64,000 bases of DNA from Cupriavidus laharis (GCF_914271435.1 NZ_CAJZAI010000010.1:1-64000); one strand, 5' to 3'; shown: positions 1 to 18,056, counted from the first letter of the stretch. The notes: generated by a model from the letters alone, not told the origin. Numbers and translations: made by a program.

Positions 1-45
1 ATGATAGTGCGGACTACCCGTGTGAAAGTAGGTCATCGCCAGGCT
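1..45 (+). rRNA. rrf: 5S ribosomal RNA, 3' end only
   Basis: The first 45 bases match the 3' third of a betaproteobacterial 5S rRNA, including the conserved stretch gtgtgaaagtaggtcatcgc near the 3' end. The rest of the rRNA operon lies upstream of the window. An intrinsic terminator follows directly, as expected for the end of an rrn operon. Identification is from memory of the 5S consensus; the exact 3' end is uncertain by a base or two. Confidence 0.85.
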
Positions 46-59
46 CTTACCCCTCAAAA

Positions 60-94
60 CCCCTCGACAGCGTTCGCTGCGAGGGGTTTTGTCT
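60..94 (+). terminator. rrn operon terminator
   Basis: Arms cccctcg (60-66) and cgagggg (80-86) with a further short inner stem, followed by tttt. It directly follows the 5S rRNA. From here to the promoter at 284 I see no gene. Confidence 0.8.
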
Positions 95-283
95 TTGGGG
101 CGCTGCTCAGCATGAAGGCCTCGACAGGCGTTTTCCGCCGCTTCCTGAGCCTGTTCCCAACCTCCCTATAGGGTGAGAACGCAGAAATTCAAACTGTGTT
201 TGTGGGTTGCCATAGCCAGCGTCAGATCGCCTGGCAGTGGCCAGCTCGATGGTCCAGTCCAAGTACTCCGCAACGGAAAGTGC

Positions 284-312
284 TTGACAGGCGAGGCGAG
301 AGGTACCATAAT
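284..312 (+). promoter_or_regulatory. sigma70 promoter of the tRNA-tuf cluster
   Basis: A perfect -35 TTGACA (284-289), 17-base spacer and -10 CATAAT (307-312) lie just upstream of tRNA-Tyr, giving a predicted start near 319. It probably drives the three tRNAs and, by readthrough, the first tuf gene. Confidence 0.75.
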
Positions 313-326
313 CGATAGTTCTCTGC

Positions 327-412
327 GGAGAGGTGCCCGAGTGGCTAAAGGGGGCAGACTGTAAATCTGTTGGCTTACGCCTACGCTGGTTCGAATCCAG
401 CCCTCTCCACCA
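327..412 (+). tRNA. tRNA-Tyr (GTA)
   Basis: Class II tRNA of 86 bases with acceptor arms ggagagg/cctctcc, discriminator A, encoded CCA, the long variable arm expected for tRNA-Tyr, and anticodon GTA at 361-363. First gene of the tRNA cluster. Confidence 0.97.
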
Positions 413-462
413 GAATGCAAGACAGTGACTGGCTATCAGGCCGGTGAAGCAGAAAGAACCGG

Positions 463-536
463 GCGGGTGTAGCTCAATGGTAGAGCAGAAGCCTTCCAAG
501 CTTATGACGAGGGTTCGATTCCCTTCACCCGCTCCA
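463..536 (+). tRNA. tRNA-Gly (TCC)
   Basis: 74 bases with acceptor arms gcgggtg/cacccgc, T-loop ggttcgatt and encoded CCA. The anticodon is TCC at 495-497. Lies between tRNA-Tyr and tRNA-Thr, as in other proteobacterial tyr-gly-thr-tuf clusters. Confidence 0.97.
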
Positions 537-576
537 AATTACGCGGTTGCTGTCGACAAGTAATACGTCTAGTTTT

Positions 577-651
<75 letters not shown>

Positions 652-694
652 CAAATACCGCACTGGCAATATCGCTACCGAGACAGGAGTCGCG

Positions 695-1891
695 AAATGG
701 CAAAGGAAAAGTTCGAGCGGACCAAGCCGCACGTGAACGTTGGTACGATTGGTCACGTTGACCACGGCAAGACCACGCTGACCGCAGCGATCGCCACGGT
801 GCTGGCAGCGAAGTTCGGCGGTGCCGCCAAGAAGTACGACGAAATCGACGCAGCGCCGGAAGAGAAGGCACGCGGTATTACCATCAACACCGCCCACGTC
901 GAGTACGAAACGGCCAACCGCCACTACGCGCACGTTGACTGCCCGGGCCACGCCGACTACGTGAAGAACATGATCACGGGGGCTGCCCAGATGGACGGCG
1001 CGATCCTGGTGTGCTCGGCCGCTGACGGCCCGATGCCGCAAACGCGCGAGCACATCCTGCTGGCCCGTCAGGTTGGCGTGCCGTACATCATCGTGTTCCT
1101 GAACAAGTGCGACATGGTGGACGACGCGGAACTGCTCGAGCTGGTCGAGATGGAAGTGCGCGAACTGCTGAGCAAGTACGAGTTCCCCGGCGACGACACC
1201 CCGATCATCAAGGGTTCGGCCAAGCTGGCGCTGGAAGGCGACAAGGGCGAACTGGGCGAAGTGGCCATCATGAACCTGGCCGACGCGCTGGACACCTACA
1301 TCCCGACGCCGGAGCGTGCCGTTGACGGTACCTTCCTGATGCCGGTGGAAGACGTGTTCTCGATCTCGGGTCGCGGCACCGTGGTGACCGGCCGTATCGA
1401 GCGCGGCGTGATCAAGGTCGGCGAGGAAATCGAAATCGTCGGTATTCGCCCGACCGTGAAGACCACCTGCACCGGCGTGGAAATGTTCCGCAAGCTGCTG
1501 GACCAGGGCCAGGCTGGCGACAACGTCGGTCTGCTGCTGCGCGGCACCAAGCGTGAAGACGTCGAGCGCGGCCAGGTGCTGTGCAAGCCGGGTTCGATCA
1601 AGCCGCACACCCACTTCACCGGCGAGGTGTACATCCTGTCGAAGGACGAAGGCGGCCGCCACACCCCGTTCTTCAACAACTACCGCCCGCAGTTCTACTT
1701 CCGTACGACCGACGTGACTGGCTCGATCGAGCTGCCGGCGGACAAGGAAATGGTGATGCCGGGTGACAACGTGTCGATCACCGTCAAGCTGATCGCCCCG
1801 ATCGCCATGGAAGAAGGTCTGCGCTTCGCCATCCGTGAAGGCGGTCGTACCGTCGGCGCCGGCGTCGTGGCAAAGATCCTCGACTAAGCAA
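695..1891 (+). repeat. tuf duplication, copy 1 of 2
   Basis: About 1,197 bases that read the same as 21037-22233. Identity starts two bases before the ATG and ends four bases after the stop; the flanks are unrelated. This is typical of gene conversion that maintains paralogous tuf genes. Confidence 0.9.
697..1887 (+). CDS. tuf: elongation factor Tu, copy 1
   Basis: A 396-residue EF-Tu, which carries aminoacyl-tRNA to the ribosomal A site as a GTP complex. The GTPase motifs are intact: P-loop GHVDHGKT (19-26), DCPGH (81-85) and NKCD (136-139), followed by beta-barrel domains 2 and 3 of normal length. The ATG at 697 has an aggag Shine-Dalgarno at 686. The reading frame is open further upstream through tRNA-Thr, but that extension has no coding support. 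It lies between tRNA-Thr and tRNA-Trp, the tufB position of enterics. The gene is indistinguishable by eye from the second copy in the str operon (start 21039), including four bases past the stop. Confidence 0.98.
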   Translation: MAKEKFERTKPHVNVGTIGHVDHGKTTLTAAIATVLAAKFGGAAKKYDEIDAAPEEKARGITINTAHVEYETANRHYAHVDCPGHADYVKNMITGAAQMDGAILVCSAADGPMPQTREHILLARQVGVPYIIVFLNKCDMVDDAELLELVEMEVRELLSKYEFPGDDTPIIKGSAKLALEGDKGELGEVAIMNLADALDTYIPTPERAVDGTFLMPVEDVFSISGRGTVVTGRIERGVIKVGEEIEIVGIRPTVKTTCTGVEMFRKLLDQGQAGDNVGLLLRGTKREDVERGQVLCKPGSIKPHTHFTGEVYILSKDEGGRHTPFFNNYRPQFYFRTTDVTGSIELPADKEMVMPGDNVSITVKLIAPIAMEEGLRFAIREGGRTVGAGVVAKILD

Positions 1892-1974
1892 AGCCGTACA
1901 AGGCGAACGCGACACCAACCGGTCGCGTTCGTTGCCAGAGGGGTTGGCAGCATTGCTGGCCCCGCAGTAGTTTT

Positions 1975-2050
1975 AGGGGTATAGCTCAACTGGCAGAGCG
2001 TCGGTCTCCAAAACCGAAGGTTGGGGGTTCGATTCCCTCTGCCCCTGCCA
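1975..2050 (+). tRNA. tRNA-Trp (CCA)
   Basis: 76 bases with acceptor arms aggggta/tgcccct (one G-T pair), discriminator G, encoded CCA and anticodon CCA at 2008-2010. It sits between tuf and secE, the usual place in proteobacteria. A stem (2059-2067 with 2083-2091) without a clear U-run follows it. Confidence 0.97.
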
Positions 2051-2109
2051 AATCAATCAGCCGCGTCGCGAGGAACCATCGTGACGCGGCTTAGTCTCGT
2101 TTGCGAAAC

Positions 2110-2490
2110 ATGGCCAATCCCAATGTCGAAACCGTAAACGCCAACAGCGGCAAGTGGTTGCTTGGCGTCGCGGTGCTGCTTGTGGTTGCCGGCGTCATCG
2201 GTTTCTATGCACTGGCACAGCAACCGTCTTATGTACGTGGCGCCGCGCTGTTTGCGGGTATCGCGCTGGGTGTGGTTGTTGCGCTGGTGTCCGCACCGGG
2301 CAAGGACTTCATTGGATTCGCCAAGGAATCGTACCGGGAAGTTCGCAAGGTCGTCTGGCCGACGCGCAAGGAAGCCGGGCAGATGACCGGCCTGGTATTC
2401 GCCTTCGTCGTGATCATGGCCCTGTTCCTGTGGTCGGCAGACAAGCTCATCGAGTGGGTCATCTTTTCGCTCGTACTGGGCTGGAAATAA
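2110..2490 (+). CDS. secE: preprotein translocase subunit SecE
   Basis: 126-residue inner-membrane subunit that clamps SecY in the Sec translocon. Three hydrophobic segments are visible (about 15-35, 43-62 and 93-122). The conserved cytoplasmic motif WPTRKE (83-88) precedes the last segment, which is the core SecE helix. The three-segment form resembles the E. coli protein. I use the ATG at 2110; a TTG nine bases upstream is less likely. nusG follows after ten bases, the universal secE-nusG pairing. Confidence 0.96.
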   Translation: MANPNVETVNANSGKWLLGVAVLLVVAGVIGFYALAQQPSYVRGAALFAGIALGVVVALVSAPGKDFIGFAKESYREVRKVVWPTRKEAGQMTGLVFAFVVIMALFLWSADKLIEWVIFSLVLGWK

Positions 2491-2500
2491 GAGGTAGCGC

Positions 2501-3082
2501 ATGACGGATAACGCCCAGCAGGAAAACACCGCCGCGGAATCGCCTTCGTCGAAGAAGCGCTGGTATGTCGTGCACGCCTACTCCGGCATGGAGAAGAGCG
2601 TGCAGCGCGCGCTGCAGGAGCGCATCGAGCGCGCCGAAATGCAGGACAAGTTCGGCCGCATCCTGGTGCCCTCGGAAGAAGTCGTGGAAATCAAGGGTGG
2701 CCACAAGTCGGTCACCGAGCGTCGTTTCTTCCCGGGCTATGTCCTGGTCGAGATGGAAATGACCGACGAAACCTGGCACCTGGTGAAGAACACCAGCAAG
2801 GTGACTGGTTTCGTGGGCGGTGCCCGCAATCGTCCAAGCCCGATTTCGCAACGCGAAGTCGACAAGATCATGACCCAGATGCAGGAAGGGGTCGAGAAGC
2901 CGCGTCCCAAGACGCTGTTCGAAGTGGGCGAAATGGTGCGCGTCAAGGACGGCCCGTTCACCGACTTCAATGGCAACGTGGAAGAAGTGAACTACGAGAA
3001 ATCGCGCCTGCGCGTCTCGGTCACGATCTTCGGGCGTGCCACGCCGGTCGAGCTCGAGTTCGGCCAGGTCGAGAAGGTGTAA
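2501..3082 (+). CDS. nusG: transcription termination/antitermination protein NusG
   Basis: 193 residues. An acidic, disordered N-terminus (1-18) leads into the NGN domain (about 20-130, [20 protein letters not shown] at its start) that binds the RNA polymerase clamp. A C-terminal KOW domain (about 138-193) contacts Rho or ribosomal protein S10. Start ATG follows a gaggtag ribosome-binding site. Co-transcribed with secE; rplK begins 163 bases downstream. Confidence 0.97.
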   Translation: MTDNAQQENTAAESPSSKKRWYVVHAYSGMEKSVQRALQERIERAEMQDKFGRILVPSEEVVEIKGGHKSVTERRFFPGYVLVEMEMTDETWHLVKNTSKVTGFVGGARNRPSPISQREVDKIMTQMQEGVEKPRPKTLFEVGEMVRVKDGPFTDFNGNVEEVNYEKSRLRVSVTIFGRATPVELEFGQVEKV

Positions 3083-3204
3083 GGAATTTGCCGGTTGCCT
3101 GGCCGAAAGGCCGGCAGCAGGCAAAGGGCGCAGCAGACAGGCTGTGCCAAGAGGAGCGTGAGGCCGTGCAGACAGTACGGCGACAGCGCGTTACGACTCA
3201 ACAG

Positions 3205-3230
3205 GATCATCTCCGTGAAACGGAGTGATC
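3205..3230 (+). promoter_or_regulatory. candidate L1-binding hairpin before rplK
   Basis: A stem with arms gatca-ctccg and cggag-tgatc (one bulged t) and loop tgaaa ends 15 bases before the rplK start, next to its ggag ribosome-binding site. In E. coli, L1 represses the rplK-rplA mRNA by binding a leader structure here. The position fits; the fold was not tested against the L1 consensus. Confidence 0.4.
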
Positions 3231-3245
3231 TGGATTGGAGTAAAG

Positions 3246-3677
3246 ATGGCCAAGAAGATCATTGGCTTTATCAAGCTGCAGATTCCGGCTGGTAAGGCAA
3301 ATCCCTCCCCGCCCGTTGGTCCCGCACTGGGTCAGCGTGGTCTGAACATCATGGAGTTCTGCAAGGCGTTCAACGCCCAGACCCAGGGTATGGAACCCGG
3401 TCTGCCGGTGCCGGTGGTGATTACCGCCTTCGCCGACAAGAGCTTCACCTTCGTGATGAAGTCGCCCCCGGCGACCGTGCTGATCAAGAAGGCAGCCGGC
3501 GTGACCAAGGGTTCGCCGAAGCCGCACACCGACAAGGTCGGCAAGATCACCCGCGCCCAGGCTGAAGAAATCGCCAAGGCCAAGAACGCTGACCTGACCG
3601 CCGCCGATCTGGACGCCGCGGTGCGTACCATCGCCGGTTCGGCTCGTTCGATGGGCATCACCGTGGAGGGTCTGTAA
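3246..3677 (+). CDS. rplK: 50S ribosomal protein L11
   Basis: 143 residues, the usual L11 length. The N-terminal domain begins [20 protein letters not shown] and has the proline-rich segment that binds thiostrepton-type antibiotics. The C-terminal domain binds the 23S rRNA GTPase centre. The ATG at 3246 is preceded by ggagtaaag; an in-frame start 21 bases earlier would add a tail absent from the family. rplA starts on the next base after the stop, implying translational coupling. Confidence 0.98.
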   Translation: MAKKIIGFIKLQIPAGKANPSPPVGPALGQRGLNIMEFCKAFNAQTQGMEPGLPVPVVITAFADKSFTFVMKSPPATVLIKKAAGVTKGSPKPHTDKVGKITRAQAEEIAKAKNADLTAADLDAAVRTIAGSARSMGITVEGL

Positions 3678-4373
3678 ATGGCTAAGGTTTCCAAGCGCGT
3701 CGCTGCCAACAAGGCAAAGATCGAGCGTACCAAGTTCTACCCGATCGACGAGGCCCTGGGCCTGGTGAAGAGCTGCGCTTCGGCGAAGTTCGACGAGTCG
3801 ATCGACGTGGCCGTGCAACTGGGTATCGATGCCAAGAAGTCGGACCAGGTTGTCCGTGGCTCCGTGGTGCTGCCCGCCGGTACCGGCAAGTCGGTGCGCG
3901 TGGCCGTGTTCGCCCAGGGCGACAAGGCCGAGGCTGCCAAGGCCGCTGGTGCCGACATCGTCGGCATGGAAGATCTGGCTGAGCAAGTCAAGGCCGGCAA
4001 CCTGAATTTCGACGTCGTGATCGCTTCGCCGGACACGATGCGTGTCGTCGGTACGCTGGGTCAGATCCTGGGCCCGCGCGGCCTGATGCCGAACCCGAAG
4101 GTTGGCACCGTGACCCCCGACGTGGCCCAGGCCGTGAAGAACGCCAAGGCTGGTCAGGTCCAGTTCCGTGTCGACAAGGCCGGTATCATCCACGCCACCA
4201 TCGGCCGCCGCTCGTTCGAAGACACCGCGCTGAAGAGCAACCTGGCTGCGCTGCTGGACGCGCTGGTCAAGGCCAAGCCGGCTTCGAGCAAGGGCGTGTA
4301 CCTGCGCAAGATCGCCGTATCGTCGACCATGGGTGTTGGCGTGCGCGTCGAGCAGGCTTCGCTGTCGGCCTGA
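3678..4373 (+). CDS. rplA: 50S ribosomal protein L1
   Basis: 231 residues, the standard L1 length, with the signature region [16 protein letters not shown] near residue 130. L1 binds the mobile L1 stalk of 23S rRNA and, in other bacteria, represses its own rplK-rplA mRNA. The gene abuts rplK with no spacer. A 391-base leader region separates it from rplJ. Confidence 0.98.
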   Translation: MAKVSKRVAANKAKIERTKFYPIDEALGLVKSCASAKFDESIDVAVQLGIDAKKSDQVVRGSVVLPAGTGKSVRVAVFAQGDKAEAAKAAGADIVGMEDLAEQVKAGNLNFDVVIASPDTMRVVGTLGQILGPRGLMPNPKVGTVTPDVAQAVKNAKAGQVQFRVDKAGIIHATIGRRSFEDTALKSNLAALLDALVKAKPASSKGVYLRKIAVSSTMGVGVRVEQASLSA

Positions 4374-4764
4374 GCTGACGGCACTCGGCTGACCGGAACC
4401 CGATAACGTCGGTCAGCAGCAAGAATTGCAGGTTCTCGCCATTGGCGGGAACTGTCTCCGGACCGCAAGGAAAGGAGCAAGGCTTTGGGCAGTGGTGCCC
4501 GCCGGAGGTGCAAGCCTCGGCAGGCATTGCTGGTTATCAAAGACCGCTGGTGTCCACGCCGCTGCTGTCAGGGAGCGTGGGCTTAATCGGACGGTACGTA
4601 CGCAACGGGGTAACCCGCCGCGACGGTCTCCGGCCCGCCAGCGCAGATGGCGCACCCGAAGGGATTGATGAAGCCGGGCCAGACCCGGGTGATTCGGGCC
4701 AATCGGTCGCCGTTCGTATGGACTGATGCGCGTCGCAAGACAAGCATCGTTTTGGAGCTAAACC
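4374..4764 (+). promoter_or_regulatory. rplJ leader region (L10 leader candidate)
   Basis: 391 bases without a convincing gene between rplA and rplJ. It contains several stems, the clearest being gctgaccg (4388-4395) with cggtcagc (4410-4417), and many GC-rich pairings further on. In proteobacteria the rplJ mRNA leader binds the L10-L12 complex and represses rplJL translation; the length and position fit that role. I could not align it to the L10 leader consensus, so the assignment rests on position. Confidence 0.5.
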
Positions 4765-5286
4765 GTGCCACTCAATATTGAAGATAAGAAGGCCGTCGTT
4801 GCTGAGGTTTCGGCGCAAGTCGCCAAGGCCCAGACCATCGTCGTCGCCGAATATCGCGGCATTACGGTTGGCGATCTGACCAAGCTGCGTGCTACCGCCC
4901 GCCAGCAAGGCGTCTACCTGCGCGTTCTGAAGAACACGCTGGCCCGCCGCGCTGTGGAAGGTACCCCGTTTGCAGGCCTCGCAGAGCAAATGACCGGCCC
5001 GCTGATCTACGGTATTTCCGAAGATGCAGTGGCCTCGGCCAAGGTTCTCAACGACTTTGCCAAGACCAACGACAAGTTGGTCCTGCGCGCAGGGTCGTAT
5101 GACGGCCGGGTTCTCGACGCTGCCGCCGTGAAGGCGCTGGCATCGATCCCGAGCCGCGACGAACTGATTGCTCAGCTGCTGGGCGTCATGCAGGCACCGG
5201 TGTCGGGCTTCGCCCGCCTGCTGGCTGCACTGGCTGCCAAGAAGAGCGAAGGCGCTCCCGCGGAAGCGGAAGCCCCGGCTGCTTAA
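4765..5286 (+). CDS. rplJ: 50S ribosomal protein L10
   Basis: 173 residues. The N-terminal globular domain binds 23S rRNA and the C-terminal helix anchors L7/L12 dimers to form the ribosomal stalk. Start is GTG (4765) with ggagc upstream, giving [20 protein letters not shown]. The C-terminus is rich in Ala and Glu. First gene after the long leader; rplL follows after 66 bases. Confidence 0.97.
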   Translation: MPLNIEDKKAVVAEVSAQVAKAQTIVVAEYRGITVGDLTKLRATARQQGVYLRVLKNTLARRAVEGTPFAGLAEQMTGPLIYGISEDAVASAKVLNDFAKTNDKLVLRAGSYDGRVLDAAAVKALASIPSRDELIAQLLGVMQAPVSGFARLLAALAAKKSEGAPAEAEAPAA

Positions 5287-5352
5287 GGCTGCTTACAGAT
5301 CGCTCAAGCCGATCGCAATACCGATACCGAATCAAATTTAGGAGTAATCCAA

Positions 5353-5727
5353 ATGGCAATCACCAAAGACGACATCCTGGAAGCCGTTGGCGCGATGTCC
5401 GTGATGGAACTGAACGACCTGGTCAAGGCGTTCGAAGAGAAGTTTGGCGTGTCCGCCGCTGCCATGGCCGTGGCTGCTGCCCCGGGCGCTGGCGGTGCTG
5501 CTGCTGCTGAAGAAAAGACCGAGTTCAACGTGATCCTGGCCGAAGTCGGCGCCAACAAGGTTGGCGTGATCAAGGCCGTTCGCGAAATCACCGGTCTGGG
5601 CCTGAAGGAAGCCAAGGACCTGGTCGATGGCGCACCGAAGCCCGTCAAGGAAGGCGTGGACAAGGCTGCTGCCGACGAAGCCAAGAAGAAGCTGGAAGAC
5701 GCCGGCGCGAAGGTCGAAGTCAAGTAA
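5353..5727 (+). CDS. rplL: 50S ribosomal protein L7/L12
   Basis: 124 residues: an N-terminal dimerisation domain (about 1-35), an Ala/Gly-rich hinge (about 37-53), and the C-terminal factor-binding domain with [16 protein letters not shown]. This multi-copy stalk protein recruits translational GTPases. A strong aggag site precedes the ATG. A stem-loop with a short U-run directly follows, which can limit readthrough into rpoB. Confidence 0.98.
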   Translation: MAITKDDILEAVGAMSVMELNDLVKAFEEKFGVSAAAMAVAAAPGAGGAAAAEEKTEFNVILAEVGANKVGVIKAVREITGLGLKEAKDLVDGAPKPVKEGVDKAAADEAKKKLEDAGAKVEVK

Positions 5728-5761
5728 GCAATGCATGCGTGCCATTCCGGCACGCAAATGG

Positions 5762-5797
5762 GGCTGGCAAAGGGAAATTCCCGGCGCCAGCCTTTTT
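5762..5797 (+). terminator. rplL-rpoB attenuator
   Basis: Stem ggctggc (5762-5768) with gccagcc (5786-5792), inner gggaa/ttccc pairs, then ttttt. It sits 34 bases after rplL and probably sets the lower level of rpoBC relative to the stalk proteins. Confidence 0.75.
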
Positions 5798-5863
5798 GCG
5801 CTTGTGCGAGTGTGTTTTATTGGACACTCGCCACAACGCAAAAGTGATGTATGGGTTGTTTTA

Positions 5864-5961
5864 ATCGGGATAAATGCCCGATGTCCCAGCAGACGCCAAA
5901 CATCAGTGGCAAACTATCTTGTTGCTGCTGATGTTTGTCTTCTGAACCGACTGCAGAAGAC
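5864..5961 (+). promoter_or_regulatory. tandem hairpins in the rplL-rpoB spacer
   Basis: The 417-base spacer holds, after the attenuator, three stem-loops: atcggg/cccgat (5864-5882), caaacatcag/ctgatgtttg (5897-5937, ten perfect pairs plus inner pairing) and gtcttctg/cagaagac (5937-5961). E. coli has an RNase III processing hairpin in the same spacer, so an RNA processing role is plausible. I see no gene in 5728-6144. Confidence 0.45.
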
Positions 5962-6144
5962 AAGTTTGGTCGGGTGTCCCCCGGGCGAGTGCAGGCTTTG
6001 CGCCGATGCATTGACCACACCGCCCGCAGCGTGCGGACACCGTCAGCCAGAGGTTGGTAGCGGCCAACCGCCAAATCCCCTCCCAGTCGCTGAACACCTC
6101 AGGCGTGGCCAGGTCCAGCCGCCCTGCGATGATTCGGAGATCCC

Positions 6145-10251
<4,107 letters not shown>

Positions 10252-10365
10252 TCGAGACGATGCGGGTGCCGGCTGCGGCGGGCACCCACCAGCGCAGGAT
10301 TTCCCACAGGATGAATGCCATCGACCCGGACAGACTCCGGGACGGTGGCGAAACAAGGAGTTGCA

Positions 10366-14610
<4,245 letters not shown>

Positions 14611-14648
14611 TCCATGCAGTAGCTCCCCGCCGCCAACGCGGACAAGAA

Positions 14649-14679
14649 GCCCGGCTGATCCAGCCGGGCTTTTTTTTTT
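14649..14679 (+). terminator. rpoBC operon terminator
   Basis: Perfect stem agcccggct/agccgggct around a short loop, followed by nine or ten T residues. A textbook intrinsic terminator 38 bases after rpoC. Confidence 0.95.
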
Positions 14680-14854
14680 GTCCGCGATCCGGTGTGACCG
14701 TCTGATAACAGGGCTGCGGAAGGCGTCCACCGTTGCAGTGCGACATAAAGAAACCGGTGCAGAGGCGGGTACCGGCCATCTGCCGGACGCCCCGTGACCT
14801 ATAGTTTTAGCACCCCGGATAACTGTCGCGATGATCGCGTCGGAGGTTGCAATC

Positions 14855-15328
14855 ATGACCATGGCTACCACGCTGGCGAGCTGCCTGGACAAGAAGCAGA
14901 CCCAGTTCGACACCGTTCGTCATCCCTATAGCCTCAGCAGCATGGCCACTGCGCATGCCGCGCATATTCCCGGTGACCGTCTGGCCAAGACCGTCCTGCT
15001 GGAAGACGAAAAGGGTTACGTCGCTGCGGTGATCCCTTCCACCCACCACTTGAAGCTGTCGGAGATCTGCGAGCAGACCGGCCGCAAGCTGTCGCTGGCG
15101 CACGAAGATGGCGTCCGTGAAGTGTTCCGGGACTGCGACGTTGGTGCGATCCCACCGGTTGCGATGGCGTATGGCACGCAGACCTGGCTCGACGACAGCC
15201 TGCTCACGCATTCGGATATCTATTTCGAGGCGGGCGACCACCAGGAACTGGTCCACATGAGCACCGAGCAGTTCATGGCGCTGATGGCGGAAGCACGGCG
15301 CGGGCATTTCGCGCACCGGATGATGTAG
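14855..15328 (+). CDS. YbaK/ProX-type aminoacyl-tRNA deacylase domain protein
   Basis: 157 residues forming a single YbaK/prolyl-tRNA synthetase-associated domain. Such stand-alone proteins hydrolyse mischarged tRNAs in trans, for example Cys-tRNA(Pro) or Ala-tRNA(Pro). A lysine in the segment RLAKTVLLED fits the conserved catalytic-pocket position, and the C-terminal half carries PPVAMAYG, like the GIPPVG-type loop. I choose ATG 14855 because ggagg lies eight bases upstream; 14831 and 14861 are alternatives. The substrate cannot be told from sequence. It is a single-gene unit between the rpoC and 15354 terminators. Confidence 0.82.
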   Translation: MTMATTLASCLDKKQTQFDTVRHPYSLSSMATAHAAHIPGDRLAKTVLLEDEKGYVAAVIPSTHHLKLSEICEQTGRKLSLAHEDGVREVFRDCDVGAIPPVAMAYGTQTWLDDSLLTHSDIYFEAGDHQELVHMSTEQFMALMAEARRGHFAHRMM

Positions 15329-15353
15329 GGCGGCTGATGCCCCGAGGGATCAG

Positions 15354-15378
15354 GCGGCCGGCTCTTGCCGGCCGCTTT
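15354..15378 (+). terminator. terminator after the YbaK-like gene
   Basis: Stem gcggccggc (15354-15362) and gccggccgc (15367-15375), loop tctt, then ttt. Short U-run, so moderate strength. Confidence 0.7.
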
Positions 15379-15496
15379 ATCTTGGGACTCGGCCGCATGT
15401 GGTGAGAAACATCGGACTGTTTGGCCGACGAGGACGGTCAGCGGCCTTCTTAGTGGTATGGTTACGGCTTTTCCGGCTTCAGCAATTCCGTTGTCC

Positions 15497-17344
15497 ATGT
15501 CGCAAGCACTGGCGATCCTCAAGGATGTCTTCGGCTACCACGCCTTCCGGGGCCGTCAGGGCGAAATCATCGACCATGTCGCGACGGGCGGCGATTGCCT
15601 GGTCCTGATGCCGACCGGCGGCGGCAAGTCGCTGTGCTACCAGATTCCGGCGCTGCTGCGCCAGCGTGCTGGCGAAGGCGTCGGCATCGTGGTGTCGCCG
15701 CTGATCGCACTGATGCAGGACCAGGTCGCGGCGCTGACCGAAGCCGGCGTGCGCGCCGCGGTGCTCAATTCCACGCTGACCGGGTCCGAGGCCTCCGCAG
15801 TCGAGCGCGACCTGCTGGCCGGCCGGCTCGAGGTTCTCTATGTCGCGCCGGAACGGCTGATGACGCCGCGCTTCCTCGACCTGCTCGAGCGCACGCGCGT
15901 CGGTCTGTTCGCGATCGACGAGGCGCACTGCGTGTCGCAGTGGGGCCATGATTTCCGGCCCGAATACATCCAGCTGTCGGTGCTGCACGAGCGCTTCCCG
16001 CACGTGCCGCGCATCGCCCTGACCGCCACGGCCGACGCGCTCACGCGCGACGAGATCATCGAACGCCTGGCGCTCGACGACGCGCGCGTCTTCGTCTCCA
16101 GCTTCGACCGTCCCAATATCCGCTATCGGATTGTCGAGAAGGACAATGCCCGCCAGCAGCTGCTCGCTTTCATCAAGGCCGAGCACACGGCGGCCGACGG
16201 CAGCCATGACAGCGGCATCGTCTATTGCCTGTCGCGCAAGAAGGTCGAGGACACGGCCGAGTGGCTACGGGGCCATGGCCTCAATGCGCTGCCGTACCAC
16301 GCCGGCATGGACCCGGCCACGCGCCAGCGCCACCAGGCCCGATTCCGCGAAGAGGAGGGCGTGGTGATGGTGGCCACGATCGCTTTCGGCATGGGCATCG
16401 ACAAGCCGGACGTGCGTTTCGTCGCGCACCTCGACCTGCCCAAGAGCATGGAAGGCTACTACCAGGAGACGGGCCGCGCCGGTCGCGACGGGCTGCCCGC
16501 GAACGCATGGATGGCTTATGGCCTCGGCGACGTCGTGCAGCAGAAGCGCATGATCGACGAGTCGGAAGCCGACGACGCCTTCAAGCGCGTGTCATCGTCG
16601 AAGCTTGATGCGCTGCTGGGACTGTGCGAGACCGCCGGCTGCCGGCGCGTGCGCATCCTGGCCTACTTCGACGAGGCCAGCGAGCCCTGCGGCAACTGCG
16701 ATACCTGCCTGGAGCCGCCTGCCACCTGGGATGGCACGCGCGAGGCGCAGATGGCGCTGTCGTGCGTGTACCGGACGGCGCAGGCCAGCCGCCTGCACTT
16801 CGGTGCCACCCACCTGATCGATGTGCTGCGTGGCAATGCCTCGGAAAAGATCAGGCAATGGGGCCATGACAAGGTCTCGACCTTCGGCATCGGCAAGGAC
16901 CGCTCGGTCCATGAATGGCACACCGTTTTTCGCCAGCTGATCGCGCAGGGTTTGCTGATGATCGATCACGGCGGCCACGGTGCACTGCTGCTGGGAGAGG
17001 GCGCGCGCGAAGTGCTCCGGGGCGAGCGGCAGATCATCCTGCGCCGGCAGACCACCAAGCCCGGCAAGTCCGGCGAGCGCGCCGCGCGCGGTACCCGCAC
17101 CGACCACACCGCAGACATGGACGCCGACACGCTGGCCAACTGGGAGGCGCTGCGCCGCTGGCGCACCGAGGCCGCACGCGAGCATGGCGTGCCGGCCTAC
17201 GTGATCTTCCACGACGCCACGCTGGCCGAGCTGGCCCGGACCGCACCGGATTCACTGTCGGCCATGGAGGGTATTCCCGGAATTGGTGCATCCAAGCTCG
17301 AGCGCTACGGGCAGGCTATCGTCGACACCCTGAGCAGGGTCTAG
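15497..17344 (+). CDS. recQ: ATP-dependent DNA helicase RecQ
   Basis: 615 residues with the full RecQ layout. The helicase core has P-loop MPTGGGKS (38-45) and the DEAH box in [19 protein letters not shown]. The conserved [10 protein letters not shown] region is helicase motif VI. The zinc-binding RQC part has [23 protein letters not shown], followed by a winged helix and a C-terminal HRDC domain ending in [14 protein letters not shown]. It is a 3'-5' helicase for RecF-pathway repair. The start is uncertain: ATG 15497 fits family length; ATG 15458 would add 13 residues; neither has a good ribosome-binding site. Confidence 0.95.
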   Translation: MSQALAILKDVFGYHAFRGRQGEIIDHVATGGDCLVLMPTGGGKSLCYQIPALLRQRAGEGVGIVVSPLIALMQDQVAALTEAGVRAAVLNSTLTGSEASAVERDLLAGRLEVLYVAPERLMTPRFLDLLERTRVGLFAIDEAHCVSQWGHDFRPEYIQLSVLHERFPHVPRIALTATADALTRDEIIERLALDDARVFVSSFDRPNIRYRIVEKDNARQQLLAFIKAEHTAADGSHDSGIVYCLSRKKVEDTAEWLRGHGLNALPYHAGMDPATRQRHQARFREEEGVVMVATIAFGMGIDKPDVRFVAHLDLPKSMEGYYQETGRAGRDGLPANAWMAYGLGDVVQQKRMIDESEADDAFKRVSSSKLDALLGLCETAGCRRVRILAYFDEASEPCGNCDTCLEPPATWDGTREAQMALSCVYRTAQASRLHFGATHLIDVLRGNASEKIRQWGHDKVSTFGIGKDRSVHEWHTVFRQLIAQGLLMIDHGGHGALLLGEGAREVLRGERQIILRRQTTKPGKSGERAARGTRTDHTADMDADTLANWEALRRWRTEAAREHGVPAYVIFHDATLAELARTAPDSLSAMEGIPGIGASKLERYGQAIVDTLSRV

Positions 17345-17364
17345 GCAGCCTCAGAGGCAATTGG

Positions 17365-17402
17365 GTATACGGCTTGACCGTATACGATTCCCCTGCTACG
17401 AT
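17365..17402 (+). promoter_or_regulatory. str operon promoter overlapping an inverted repeat
   Basis: A -35 TTGACC (17374-17379), 17-base spacer and -10 TACGAT (17397-17402). The -35 begins in the loop of a perfect 8-base inverted repeat, gtatacgg/ccgtatac (17365-17372, 17378-17385), which could be an operator. The start would lie near 17409, leaving a leader of about 270 bases before rpsL. I see no gene in 17345-17678. Confidence 0.65.
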
Positions 17403-17678
17403 GCCAGATTCGAGTTTTTGGCTTTGGATTTCGCTCGCCCGTCGGATATGTGGACTTCGGTTCGCTCCCGGCAAGCCTTCCGGATGACTTTTTGCAGTCC
17501 GGTGGTGGCAGACGCGGGATCCGGGTGCCGGCTCGCGCTCTTTGGAATGCTGTTACCGCACAGTCCCCTCCCTTGAGCGCCCGCTCACCTCTCCCGCCCA
17601 AAACCCGTAGTTGCCTCTCCATCCTGGTGCATACCGGTGCGAGGGGTGTTTTTCGTAAAAACCAAGCTGGATTGAACA

Positions 17679-18056
17679 ATGCCAACTATCAACCAACTGG
17701 TTCGCAAGCCGCGCGTCTCTGAAGTCATCAAGAGCAAGAGCCCGGCACTTGAGAACTGCCCGCAGCGTCGCGGCGTGTGCACCCGCGTGTACACCACGAC
17801 GCCGAAGAAGCCGAACTCGGCACTGCGTAAGGTCGCCAAGGTGCGCCTGACCAACGGCTTCGAAGTCATTTCGTACATCGGCGGTGAAGGCCACAACCTG
17901 CAGGAACACTCGGTCGTGCTGATCCGCGGCGGCCGTGTGAAGGATCTGCCGGGGGTGCGTTACCACATCGTCCGTGGCTCGCTGGACCTGCAAGGCGTGA
18001 AGGACCGCAAGCAGGCCCGTTCGAAGTACGGTGCAAAGCGTCCGAAGGCTGCCTAA
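17679..18056 (+). CDS. rpsL: 30S ribosomal protein S12
   Basis: 125 residues; S12 sits at the decoding centre. K43 and K88, whose substitution gives streptomycin resistance, are both wild type. [13 protein letters not shown] and the [13 protein letters not shown] loop are conserved. First gene of the str operon. Confidence 0.98.
   Translation: MPTINQLVRKPRVSEVIKSKSPALENCPQRRGVCTRVYTTTPKKPNSALRKVAKVRLTNGFEVISYIGGEGHNLQEHSVVLIRGGRVKDLPGVRYHIVRGSLDLQGVKDRKQARSKYGAKRPKAA

Noticed and set aside
173..364. Small + strand frame upstream of tRNA-Tyr
   Set aside because: Overlaps the promoter and the tRNA and has no ribosome-binding site or recognisable product.
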